Assembly: GCF_030445035.2 (NCBI RefSeq) | Contig: NC_080673.1 | Location: 179,347,216-179,411,215, forward strand | DNA from: Dasypus novemcinctus | Lineage: Eukaryota; Chordata; Mammalia; Cingulata; Dasypodidae | Length of the DNA: 64,000 nt | Direction of reading: 5' to 3' | Part shown: positions 1 through 9,572 of the stretch, piece after piece | How positions within the stretch are numbered: the first letter of the stretch is position 1 | Layout of the letters: each line of letters begins with the position of its first letter | Made by a program: the position numbers and the translations under genes | The notes under the pieces: model-generated | Databases searched by the model: none | The model's input: only the letters and a program-made list of their open reading frames with translations | Told to the model about the DNA's origin: nothing

Positions 1-1076
1 TATTAGGGGTCATGTATGCTAGTGAGCATAAACTGGTACAAAGGGGAGGCAAGAAGTAGGACTTGTTTCCACAGAGAAAGAAAATTCCATCTTGATACCA
101 CACAATTAGCAGCAAATGTGAGATTAGTTATTGGTGAGCTGGAGTCCTTTTAAGAGTTTACAATTACCAGCTACTGGTTAACCTGCTAGCAGACTACATG
201 AAAATACATCCACTGGGCACTGGGTCTTGAAACAGGATTCTTCGCTCAGTGTCCCGTACAAGTTCGGCTCCTCCTCACAGGTCACAGGGGTCTAGTTTAC
301 AGCACATGACATTTTTGGTGGGGTGTTTTGGTCAGCATAAGTTGGTTTTAGAATACAGAATCACAAGAGCTAGCAGGGTGACCTCAACAGTACTGGGTAG
401 TGTTTGAGTCTCATACTATTCCTCCCTTAGCCTGCCATGCCTTCAGTGGATCTTTGGGGCTGGTAAGCATTGTGGTGTTGATAGAGTAATGGGCTAAGTA
501 GATATCTGAACCCCCAAACTTGAGAGGAAGAGGTCAGCATATCTAAGTGTTTGACCAGCTGAGGGGCCACCCAGAAGCATTGTTAACAGGAGGTAAGAGT
601 AAGTTGATCCAGCAAAGGAGGGGAGGATTGCTGGAAAGCATTAGAGTAGATACAGATGGGGCAGGTAGTGTTCTTAGGTATGTGGACTCAAGTGTACAGA
701 GGTCCCAATAGAGAGAGAGGTAGGTTCTAAGGTGATGATACTAGCTCAGAGTGTTGTGAGAAACTAACTGATAGATTGTTGTTATTCTACCTCTGCAATG
801 GGTGGTATTGTGACAATAAACTGGGCTATAAAATGGGCAGTTGCCCAGTGTTAGGGAGCAACTTTTCAGGCCATGGATGTTTCTGGATGGGACACACAGA
901 GCCAACATGAGGATTTATTGCTAAGTCAGCTGTTTTTTAGACAAGATTTTTTAAGGGCACTCTGGCTTGCCCTTTCCCTAGCAATAGGATAATATAGTAG
1001 AATACATGAATTTGGGTTAGAGTTAGAGAGAATAGCACACAATTTATGTACTGACTTTGACACAGACATTACTTAA
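1..1076 (-). other. Probable env-side remnant of the old minus-strand ERV
   Basis: No open frame of useful length exists on either strand. The stretch lies downstream (minus sense) of the integrase C-terminal remnant at 1578-2083, where a gammaretrovirus-like ERV would carry env. A short cysteine-containing minus-strand reading at about 200-330 is compatible with decayed env surface sequence, but I see no diagnostic motif such as CXXC plus CX6CC. The assignment rests on position only, and the region could equally be unrelated flanking DNA. Confidence 0.25.
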
Positions 1077-1087
1077 CATTGTATCTT

Positions 1088-1468
1088 TTTTTTTTTTAAT
1101 TTCTCTCCCTCCCTGCTGTCTCTCTGTGTCCATTCATTGTGTGTTCTTCTGTGACCGCTTCTATCCTTATTAGCAGCACTAGGAATCTGTGTTTCTTTTT
1201 GTTGCGTCAACTCTCTGTGTGTGCAGCGCTATTCTTGGGCAGGCTGCACTTTCTTTTGCCCTGGGTGGTTCTCCTTACAGGGCGCACTCCTTGCACGTGG
1301 GGCTCTCCTCTGCCAGAGACACCCCTGCATGGCACGGCACTTCTTGTGCACATCAGCACTGTGCATGCACCAGCTCCACATGGGTCAAGGAGGCCCGGGG
1401 TTTGAACCATGGACCTCCCATGTGGTAGGTGGATGCCCTATCCATTGGGCCAAGTCTGCTTCCCTTAT
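1088..1468 (-). mobile_element. DAS-type tRNA-derived SINE, near full length
   Basis: Read on the minus strand it begins with a tRNA-like head (AGCAGACTTGGCCCAATGG) with box A/B-like segments, continues through the long GC-rich DAS body, and ends in an A-rich tail seen here as the T-run at 1087-1099. An 11-bp direct repeat, CATTGTATCTT, flanks it at 1077-1087 and 1469-1479, as expected for L1-assisted insertion. The family is known from armadillos (DAS SINEs, reported to derive from a tRNA-Ala gene). The several overlapping small ORFs inside are not genes. Confidence 0.88.
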
Positions 1469-1479
1469 CATTGTATCTT

Positions 1480-2079
1480 GAAGAGGTATTCCAGGCTATT
1501 TAATGGCTGGAACTTGAATGTTTTGTCCAGCACATCCAATGAGCTGGCACTTCTTTGGACACTAGGCTTCACTCAAGTTAAGTGCACCCAGTAATTCCTT
1601 TAACAGCTATGGAAGTGATCAGAGCCACAGAGTATGGTCCCTTCCATTTTGGCTCTAATTGGGAATGAGACTTATTCTCCTGGCAAGTTTTTATCAGAAT
1701 CTGGTCTCTGGGATTAACTTTAGGTAGAAGTAAGTCACAGTTGGGGCCAAAGAGGATTTTGTTCTGGAGTTCCTGGATGATTTGTTGAGTTTTTCCTAGG
1801 TTGATAAAAATTTGGTGAATTACTGGGTCTCTTGATCTACTGCCCATCCTGGGTAATGAAATATTGTTTATAGACCATTTTGAAGAGGCTAAGCTGAAGC
1901 AGGTCTTCTGGAGCTATATGCAGCCTCAGCAAAGCAACAGGTAGACTGGTGATCCAAGGTGATGTATTACAGTTTCTTAGCAAAGTTTAGCCAGAATATG
2001 TTTCAGGGTTTGGTTAGCTCTTTCTACTTTCCCTGAGGATTGGTGTCTCCAGGAACTATGTGGATGAAATTTCACTCTG
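1480..2079 (-). pseudogene. pol: Old ERV pol: integrase C-terminal remnant
   Basis: The minus-strand frame at 1578-1847 carries the typical C-terminal end of a gammaretroviral-type integrase, including the conserved segment EPKWKGPYSV and a following AVKG. Further upstream in minus sense (about 1960-2080) a frame reads the integrase core segment with SSGKVERANQT, the region holding the third catalytic Glu. The rest of integrase lies 7 kb away at 9034-9572, because the young LTR element at 2084-9033 sits between the parts. Stops and frameshifts make it non-functional. Confidence 0.8.
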
Positions 2080-2083
2080 ATGG
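2080..2083. repeat. Left target-site duplication of young ERV (ATGG)
   Basis: ATGG immediately precedes the TG start of the 5' LTR and is repeated at 9034-9037 directly after the CA end of the 3' LTR. A 4-bp duplication is the usual size for class I (gammaretrovirus-like) integrase. Confidence 0.9.
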
Positions 2084-2387
2084 TGATGTGGGCTATGGGT
2101 GGAAGGCTCTTTGTCTCTTCAGAGATAACTAAGTTGTTTGACTTGTGGGTGTGAAACGGTAAGAGGCTGCAGTCCTGCTCTTAGGGACCAGCAGGCTCCA
2201 GTCCCAGGAAATGTTTAACAAAGCAAGGGCTATAAACTTTAAGTATTTAGGGGAAATGCAAAAACCAAGGCTTATCTAAAATGTCTGGAGTCCTTGCTAA
2301 AAGCTTACCTAAGATGTGGAAGAGATATATGCTAATTGAAGCCTATTGAGAACTGAAACAAAGGGACGATTTGGCCTTTCCTCTCTG

Positions 2388-2394
2388 TATAAAA
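2388..2394 (+). promoter_or_regulatory. TATA box of the 5' LTR promoter
   Basis: TATAAAA lies about 70 bp upstream of the AATAAA signal, the order expected at a U3/R junction. The same box recurs at 8874-8880 in the 3' LTR. Confidence 0.8.
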
Positions 2395-2460
2395 GACGTT
2401 TGAAAATCTTGTTCCGGGCTCGGGATTCAAACTGAAAGCTCCCGAGTCCGGCCGGCCGTC

Positions 2461-2466
2461 AATAAA
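2461..2466 (+). terminator. Poly(A) signal of the 5' LTR
   Basis: AATAAA follows the GC-rich R hairpin and the CCGGCCGGCC stretch. In the 3' LTR the copy at 8947-8952 would direct polyadenylation of the genomic RNA. Confidence 0.75.
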
Positions 2467-2551
2467 CCATTTTTCCTTCTCAAAATCATTCCTGAGTCCT
2501 GGCCTCTCTATACTCAAATAATTGAACTTCTCTTAAATTCCACAACATTAA

Positions 2552-2568
2552 TGGCGACCACGAAGGGA
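2552..2568 (+). promoter_or_regulatory. Primer-binding site, Arg-tRNA type
   Basis: Four bases (TTAA) after the LTR end, the 17-mer TGGCGACCACGAAGGGA begins. It matches the complement of the 3' end (including CCA) of mammalian tRNA-Arg(TCG) as I remember that tRNA. The next base departs from the match. Position and TGG start are exactly those of a retroviral minus-strand primer site. Confidence 0.82.
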
Positions 2569-2664
2569 TAATAAATGAAGGCCAGAGACGGTAGCATTTT
2601 GCTGCCCCTTCCAAATCCCCGAGGAAGCCGGGAGGACTCGGGTGAACCCCAAATCTGGGCGCCC

Positions 2665-2684
2665 CTGGATTAAATTTAATCCAG
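2665..2684 (+). promoter_or_regulatory. 20-bp perfect palindrome in the leader, dimerisation-signal candidate
   Basis: The half-site CTGGATTAAA is followed directly by its reverse complement. It lies about 95 bases after the primer-binding site and 105 bases before a consensus splice donor. In gammaretroviruses this interval holds palindromic dimer-linkage and packaging elements. Function is inferred from position and symmetry only. Confidence 0.55.
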
Positions 2685-2784
2685 AAAAGATGTGGGCTCC
2701 ACCAGAATCTTCCCGACAAAATCGAGGGGCAATGGAAGGTCTGAAGAGAAAGATTCTGGGAACGAAAAAGAACTCCGAACATGG

Positions 2785-2796
2785 AAGAAGGTAAGA
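2785..2796 (+). promoter_or_regulatory. Predicted 5' splice donor in the leader
   Basis: The sequence AAG|GTAAGA at 2788-2796 (cut after 2790) is a near-perfect mammalian donor. It sits downstream of the leader palindrome, where retroviruses keep the major donor. No partner acceptor can be established; CTTATTTTCTTCCAG ending at 6078 is one candidate. Confidence 0.5.
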
Positions 2797-2797
2797 C

Positions 2798-5790
2798 TCC
2801 CCGGGTGAGCACAGTCTGGAAGGCCCTAGCTTTAATTGCTAGGAAGGGGAGGCTGATCACCTCCCGAGAGAACCCTAGTAGCCCCAGAAGGCTGGGGGGA
2901 AGCCGTTCTCTCTAGGCTTGGGAAAAGGAGGAAAACCGGGGAAAAGCCCTGGTGTTTTGGGTTTGTCTAACTGCATGTTAGAATCTGGTACTGGTCTTAT
3001 ATCCACTAAAGGAGTGGAGTCTCGATTTTAATAGGAAGGGTATTTATAGGTTCGAGTCCTAATATCCTGGAAATTGGTCTAGATTAAGGAAAACAAAACT
3101 TGGTTACAGGAAAATGGATCGGCTTTTCTGGTGGAGCTTGGTCTGGGTGTAAAGTTTAAACAGTGGAAAAGTCTAGCTGGAATCTTTTGTTATGGTGCTA
3201 ATTTGTGAATGAATTTGCTTTATACCAAATGTTAAGTGTTCTGAGGTTTGTGATGGCTGTGGGGGCAGCCGTGGTGAAAATAAATATATAAACTTGTGAG
3301 TCAGATTAGTGACCTTTGTGCTTCTGTCTGTGTCAGCTCAATGTTAGTGTTGGAGTTGTGTCCTTACATGAAGTAGAATTACAGCTGAGCTGGAGCCCTC
3401 CCTTGCCATTGGCAAGGGGGTGAAATGATTCTGGGGCAAAAGCTGAGGAGTCTAGATGTTTGTGCATGTTCTGGTGTCTTGTCTCTGGTCTGGCCCTTTG
3501 CCGGGGCTTGGAGGCCATCTGTGTCCGCGCCAAGCACCCAAGTCTGTTGGGAATGTCCCAGTCAGGGCGGCTGGGTTCCTGGGAGAGTTGCCAAATTTGA
3601 GTAGGTTCTGTCTGCCCATTTTGGCTGAAAGCTGGAAAGGGGGGAGCGGCTTGCCCCTTTCCAGTGAGTCCACCCTTCTATTCATAAGCCGCATTCCTGT
3701 TTGTTGTGCACCCGACTGCCTGGAAGGGGGGGAAGTGAAGGAGGTGAAAAGCAGAATCAGAATAAATGCAGTAAAGTTCCCTCCTTAGGGTGTCAAAGCC
3801 AAAATACGTTTGCATTCTGCTCAGGTTCTTAGAAGGTATTGTAGTAACCTTAAGGTAAGAGAATGTGTTCTGTGAAGGTAAACTTTGTATTAAGGGTATA
3901 AATAATTATAAAAGTTTTACAAAGCATTGTTTAAGGTATTTAAGTGGCTAATTGCAGAAAGTCATTATTTAACAAAACTGAATTGATAATAATAATAATA
4001 AAAGGCAATTTTATAACAAACTTATTCGGCAGCCAATCTCCCCTGCCAACTTGCTTCCAAAAAAACTGTTTCTGGTATTACATGCTACTAAGTATTTAAA
4101 GTGAAGAAAAGTTCATTATTTTAACAAACTTGTTTAGTATTAATGGCAATTATATGTTGTAAGAAGTTTGCCTGGTAACTCAGTATGTGGGATATATGGA
4201 ATGTGTTTTTATTGTTAAGGCAACAGAAGATGATTTTGTCCTAAGATAAAATGATTGATTATTGGAAAGAGTAGAGTGTGGGACAGAACCTGAATGAATA
4301 CTGAAAGTGTAGAAGGTTTGTGGAAGGGAAATTTTTATGATTAAAATTGAGTAAGATCAATATACAAAGAAAATATTTTATCAATAGCTTCTTGTGCTTT
4401 AACCTCATCATATCCTCAATGTTTGAAGAAGAGTTCTTTTAAAAGAACATTTTATGTTCTAGAAATCAAATCCTGAAAAGTAGCCTTTTATTTCAAACTA
4501 ACTGCAAGAGATTTATTCTTTCACTTTAAAGGAAAAATTAAAGTAATGGTTAAGTTCATTTAATATGTTATAAGTTGAATGAAAGGTATTTAAAGGTGTT
4601 ATAAAATTAATAGGTTTTAAAAAAAATTAATAAAAACTGTAACTAAGAGTTAAAATCATTTATAAATGCATTTATATTGTAAAACAGTGGAAAGACAATA
4701 ACTGAGATTATAGCTGGGTGAATTTAGCCTGAAACTATTATTTAAGTGTAAATTCTACACTAACCTTTCCTTTGTTTATGGTTACTTCAAGCCTAACCTC
4801 ACCCTTTGCCTTTGCCTATGGTTATTTCATAATTGAGAAGAGCTGGGACATCACTGTCTCCTCTTCTGGTATTAGTAACCCTTTCTCTCATGAATTCAAG
4901 TGTAAACTAAATAAATTGCTGCCTGATAGAATAAGGTTAAATGACCACTGGAGTTTTATTATCTCCAAAACCAAAAGGGGGGTGGAGGGGGAGAAGTCTC
5001 CTGCCTTGACGGTCAGTGTTCCTAAGAGTGGCAATTCATGAGAGAAAGCAGTCTGTCTCCCTGAGGCTTCAAATAGCCTCAGTAAATATATATATAAAAC
5101 TAATCTTCTTGCTTATCCAAAATTCTGCTAATTTCAAGGTAAAATATAAAGTTCTAAAACAAAATGGTGCTAAGGCATTGAGAACATTTTGGTTATTACA
5201 ATCCATTAAGTAAGAAAGAAAATTCTTGTGGTAAACTGCATGGTCATAGTGCAAATTAAGAAGAGTTTCAAAAGTCTTTGAAAAGTTTAAAGTAACTAAA
5301 GTCATGTTGTTGTGCCAAACTATTCATGTCTGCTTATTTGCTCAAATTGTTGAGGTTAAATATGCAGTTATATTTATAAATATTCTTAAAGCCCAAATTG
5401 AACTAAGCAGGATGAGAAAGTCATAGAAATCTGATTATGGAAACAATTGGGAAAGGGCCTCCTCTTTGCAAGAGTTTTTAAGGCAAGACTAGGTGTGGCA
5501 GATTAAATCTTATCTACTAGGCTAGGGAATTAAGAATCAGTTTGCCTGGTAATTTCCCAGTTTAAACCTTTTGTCAGCCATAAAATGCAAAAAAAAAAAA
5601 AAAAAATTAGGTTAATTTTCACAGAAGAAAAATGTTGATGTAACCCGGCGGCCTGCTGCCTCAGTCTCCCACTCCCGGGTTGGACAGCAGTGGAGGAGAC
5701 CAGTTTAGGCCAGTCCTATGGGCAGTGGAAGGATGCCCAAGAAGGAGCTACTAAATCGGTGCCATTTCAGCACTAAATTCTATTCCTTAT
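2798..5790 (+). other. Young ERV interior, part 1: no coding region
   Basis: The first kilobase is moderately GC-rich; from about 3800 the sequence becomes AT-rich with small A-runs. Stops are dense in all six frames and no retroviral motif is visible: no CCHC knuckle, DTGA, YXDD or integrase HHCC/DDE. An inverted repeat, CCCTTGCC-ATT-GGCAAGGG, lies at 3400-3418 and a related segment recurs at 47265-47285. An A18-type run is at 5589-5606. A GC-richer island starts at about 5640. Confidence 0.7.
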
Positions 5791-6095
5791 TTGACAAAGG
5801 GGGGGAGCAGGTAAAAACTAAAATGGTTGGAATGTGATAGAAGAAGCAGTTAAATCAAACTTTTGCGTGGGAAAGTTAAATCTCAGATAAGCTGTAACTT
5901 CTGAAGTATCCAATCTATGGAAAAACAGGAAGAGCTTGCATGCTAGGCTTAGGGGTATAAATTGTGTCATTTTTCTTTGTTCGGGGCACCAGCCATATCT
6001 GGCTCTGCGCCCCTTCTTGCAAGATTGAGAATAAAGTATTTTCTTCTCCACAATCTGGTGAGCCTTATTTTCTTCCAGAAGATTTCTTTCCAACA
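5791..6095 (+). repeat. Second polypurine tract followed by an LTR-like segment inside the ERV interior
   Basis: TTGACAAAGGGGGGGAGCAGG at 5791-5811 closely resembles the real polypurine tract at 8554-8569. After it comes an LTR-like segment (about 5824-6095) that starts TGG, has a TATA-like GTATAAAT (5954-5961), a pyrimidine- and GC-richer stretch, AATAAA at 6030-6035, and ends CAACA. It resembles the 3' end of a different LTR element retained inside this one. I see no target duplication around it, so recombination or read-through capture fits better than simple nesting. Confidence 0.45.
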
Positions 6096-8552
6096 AAATA
6101 AGGTAATTAGTGGCTCTATTAACAAATTTCAGTAAGAAAAGGAAAGTCCATAAAAACTATGGAGAGATCTTTCCTGGGTTATGATTTTAAAAAATTAAGT
6201 AATTGTGTAATGTGTTTTGAAACCTGGAAGTCAGTATGCATGTGTTTTAAAACCTGGTAGTCAGTTATGCTTTTAAATTAATAATTTTCATAACTTAAAG
6301 AAAAGAAGTTTTTAGCTTCCTGTAAGGGAAAAAGAGAACATTCCTTGCATAAACTATTATGGTTTCAATTTTATTTAACTTGAGTGTAATCTCCCATAGT
6401 TAATTTATAAACTAAATTAACATATGTACAAATCTTTACGGTAATGAAAATTGTAAGTGAAAATTGTAAGTTCACATTGGTGAAATTAGGCTAAAGGGAA
6501 AAGATTGTAGATATGCTCTCTTAAATAAAGAGTAAATTTCTTTCATTGGTAATTGTAATTTAGTAAGTTTATTTAAACATGAGGTGGCTAGTCAATGTGG
6601 TTATAGTCAATTATAAAGAGTTTGTAAAACATCTTCCAAACTGAAAATGTTTAAATAGTTCTAGTTGTAGAAGTCATTGTTAACTAAAGAAACTTAGATT
6701 GGTATTGGTAGCAGAAATAACTTCATGATAATAAACCTGTCTGAAGGCCACTGCAAAATACACATTTAAGTAAATGATAATAAAAAGTTGTCTTGATTCT
6801 ATTGGAAAAATTGTTTTCATTCTAACAATGAAAAATAATATTTTTCCTCTATTACTAAAGTAAAGCACCTACTGTTATCTTCATAGTAAAATTGTGTAAG
6901 TAAATAGTCATTTGATATATGTATTGCGTTAAGTTGTTTAAAATATATATAAAACAAGGAATAAACTTTAACATTGTCAAACTCTTGTGCATTCGAACCA
7001 GGCCTTGTATACATTACAGGTGGCCTCTCCATGTGAGTTATTGGCTAGGCTGGTCACTGACCCCTCAATTAAAAATATGTGCTATATCAGTCTCTGGTTC
7101 TGCTCCTGAAGTCGATGGAAACTATATTGCAGTTTCAAGCTCCTGCAGCCAATAATGACTCGGTACAGCCAAGTGTACAATGGATATCGCCTCCAGACTG
7201 GCACTGTTCCATGGTGCCAGAGAGCACTATGCACCAGGCTAGTAGAATACTGGAAAATCTCTGGAATACTGGAAGGATGCTGCAACTTGCTCACTGCGTT
7301 GAAGAACATGCTAAGTGGAGCCATGATACCAGGAGACTGTAAGTAAAACTTAAACACAATTGGCATTATGGCCTGCTCTCATGGAGAGATAACATGTAAA
7401 GTATTACAAACCTGAAACTCAAAACTAATAATGGCAACTCTGAATCCTTATGCATTAAGTAATACATTAGTTAATATTAAGTGCTGTACTTTTATCCTGT
7501 ACTAAATATATGCCTAATAATTGTAATGTTATCTTTTCTATTTTGGATCAAGTGCAGAAGTATATTAGACATGTTAAATTCCTGGTAAAATCATTTTCTA
7601 AACAGTTAATAACATGTCTATAGAATAAGGTGGCAGTCTCAGCCAGTCTCAAGTTAGCAAAAGTGAGGCTTGCTTGCTGATGGTGAGTCACCTATTGAAC
7701 AAGTCAAAATTGCTAGAAATTGTACAATGAAAACCAAGGTGTAAAAATCTTTATTCTGTAGTTCTGATCACTCCCACAGGTGAAAACTAAGAGTATTTCC
7801 AAATTAGTGTTCTAATCCTGAGTGAAGCCAGTTGCCCAAGGAGTGCCAGTTCACCAGGAGCATCTGACAGAGCGAATGAGTGTCAATCATTGAACAGCTT
7901 GGAATGTGTCTTCAGACAAAGCTAAGTGTCTGTTGCAATTTCTCTCTAAAGATGGATAACTTAAAAAAGAATATATATGCTGTTCCCACCAGCTTTTAAG
8001 GAATGCCATCTTTATAGGCATCTAATCTTGTCTATCTCTGTAATCCAATGTGTCCTCTTTTAAAAACGGGTATTCCAAATTTTTAATTAAGTTTGTTTCT
8101 TTCAGAGTGAACATCTTATTAACCATATGAAAACTTCATTCAACTTCGTACAGAATGCCAGATCCATCTTCCTCCAGTTAGAATAAATTAAAGAGTTTTT
8201 ACACCTTATTAGGCAATGACTACAGCCCATGGCCAGCAGGAAGCAGTTACAGAAAAGAGATCGTCTCCCTTCAGCACCCCTTTTAAATTAAAGGTGTAAA
8301 CTCTTTAAGAGTAAAATAAAAGTAATAGATGGATCTGGAACCTGACTGGAAATCCACGTGAGTGCCAGTGGCAGCAGAATAACTGCGGGAGGCCCCTGCC
8401 CAAGATTCTGCTGTCCAGAATGAAAAGTTCTAAACTTCTAAAAACGGTCCTTGATGCTGTACTAAAGACTGATAAATAATCAGTCAAGACAACAAACAGT
8501 CATCCACCTCATAGCTACAACAATAATTATGCCAAAGCTTAGCAAGTAAACT
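6096..8552 (+). other. Young ERV interior, part 2: no coding region
   Basis: AT-rich, with only short frames (at most 94 codons, on the antisense strand). The portion 8100-8550, just upstream of the polypurine tract, is where env would end in an intact provirus, but no transmembrane-subunit motif can be recognised. I see no obvious captured host exon. Confidence 0.7.
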
Positions 8553-8553
8553 T

Positions 8554-8569
8554 TGACAAAGGGGGGGAA
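8554..8569 (+). promoter_or_regulatory. Polypurine tract of young ERV
   Basis: GACAAAGGGGGGGAA abuts the TG start of the 3' LTR. This is the canonical plus-strand priming position. Confidence 0.9.
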
Positions 8570-9033
8570 TGATGTGGGCTATGGGTGGAAGGCTCTTTGT
8601 CTCTTCAGAGATAACTAAGTTGTTTGACTTGTGGGTGTGAAACGGTAAGAGGCTGCAGTCCTGCTCTTAGGGACCAGCAGGCTCCAGTCCCAGGAAATGT
8701 TTAACAAAGCAAGGGCTATAAACTTTAAGTATTTAGGGGAAATGCAAAAACCAAGGCTTATCTAAAATGTCTGGAGTCCTTGCTAAAAGCTTACCTAAGA
8801 TGTGGAAGAGATATATGCTAATTGAAGCCTATTGAGAACTGAAACAAAGGGACGATTTGGCCTTTCCTCTCTGTATAAAAGACGTTTGAAAATCTTGTTC
8901 CGGGCTCGGGATTCAAACTGAAAGCTCCCGAGTCCGGCCGGCCGTCAATAAACCATTTTTCCTTCTCAAAATCATTCCTGAGTCCTGGCCTCTCTATACT
9001 CAAATAATTGAACTTCTCTTAAATTCCACAACA
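8570..9033 (+). repeat. 3' LTR of young ERV
   Basis: 464 bp, base-for-base the same as the 5' LTR by line comparison (constant offset 6486, no gap). TATA at 8874-8880 and AATAAA at 8947-8952. It is followed by the right copy of the target duplication ATGG (9034-9037). Confidence 0.95.
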
Positions 9034-9037
9034 ATGG

Positions 9038-9572
9038 CACCTGAAGGATCTTGGGCTATTTTGCTAGTAAAGGCTGGCCCATTGTCACTTTGGAGGGACT
9101 TAGGCAGCCCAAAACTTGGGACGATTTCCTTTAGGAGGTCTTTAGCCACTTTGTTTGCTGTTTCCCTTCTAGTAGAAAATGCTTGTATCCATCCAGTAAA
9201 AGTATCTACCAATACTAAGAGGTAGTTATATCCCTGGCAAGATGACAAGTAGGTAAAGTTTATCTACCTATCCTTTCCAGGGTATGATCCTCACAGCTGG
9301 ACAGGGGTCTTAAATGAGGAGGTGTGTTGAGCTCCATTATTTGGGTCATTAATTGCACACAAGGAACAACTTTTGGTGACTTCTTTGATTGTTTTTGCCA
9401 GGACCTGGCCCTCAAAAACGTTTTTGACTATGTTTGTAAGGGCATCCTTCCCTAGATGAGTGGCTTGGTGAAATTCGTGAAGGATCTTCCACTGCTCTGC
9501 TTCCAGCAGATAGAATTCGGCTTCCTTAACAAGCCACTCACTAACTTCCAGGATGAAATCTAGGCTGGCCAC
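9038..9572 (-). pseudogene. pol: Old ERV pol: integrase zinc-binding and catalytic core remnant
   Basis: On the minus strand 9572-9291 carries an HHCC-type zinc-binding remnant (LHEFHQATHLG then CSLCA). 9248-9038 carries core segments LVLVDTFTGW and SDNGPAFTS, with the first two catalytic Asp positions. The third part of integrase continues at 2079 on the far side of the young ERV. The two parts adjoin at the ATGG target. Frameshifts between 9248 and 9291 show the gene was already dead. Confidence 0.85.

Larger units (their letters stand above)
2084..2547 (+). repeat. 5' LTR of young ERV
   Basis: The LTR starts TGATGTGG and ends CCACAACA, an imperfect terminal inverted repeat. It has a TATA box (TATAAAA, 2388-2394), a predicted start site some 25-30 bp downstream, and an AATAAA poly(A) signal at 2461-2466, giving a short R region. 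A stem CTCGGGA (2419-2425) pairs with TCCCGAG (2440-2446) inside R. The U3 portion is about 330 bp. The small minus-strand ORF 2332-2517 recurs identically in the 3' LTR and is not a gene. Confidence 0.95.
2084..9033 (+). mobile_element. Young, coding-empty class I-type LTR element (LTR-internal-LTR)
   Basis: This is a complete proviral structure of 6950 bp: 464-bp LTRs at 2084-2547 and 8570-9033, primer-binding site at 2552, leader with palindrome and splice donor, and polypurine tract directly before the 3' LTR. ATGG target duplications flank both ends. The LTRs look identical over their whole length, so the insertion is recent. The 6022-bp interior has no recognisable gag, protease, reverse transcriptase, integrase or env, and its longest sense frame is about 110 codons (3456-3788) with no known domain. 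It therefore must have been copied in trans by another ERV's proteins. It lies antisense inside the integrase of an older ERV. Rodent VL30/ETn and human MER4-group elements are analogues in kind; no family name is assigned here. Confidence 0.93.

Noticed and set aside
2486..2860. 124-codon minus-strand frame over LTR and leader
   Set aside because: It crosses LTR end, primer site, palindrome and splice donor of the young ERV on the opposite strand, with no protein similarity.
3456..3788. 110-codon sense frame in the young ERV as a possible accessory gene
   Set aside because: No start context, no known domain, low-complexity composition, and length within chance expectation for a GC-richer stretch.
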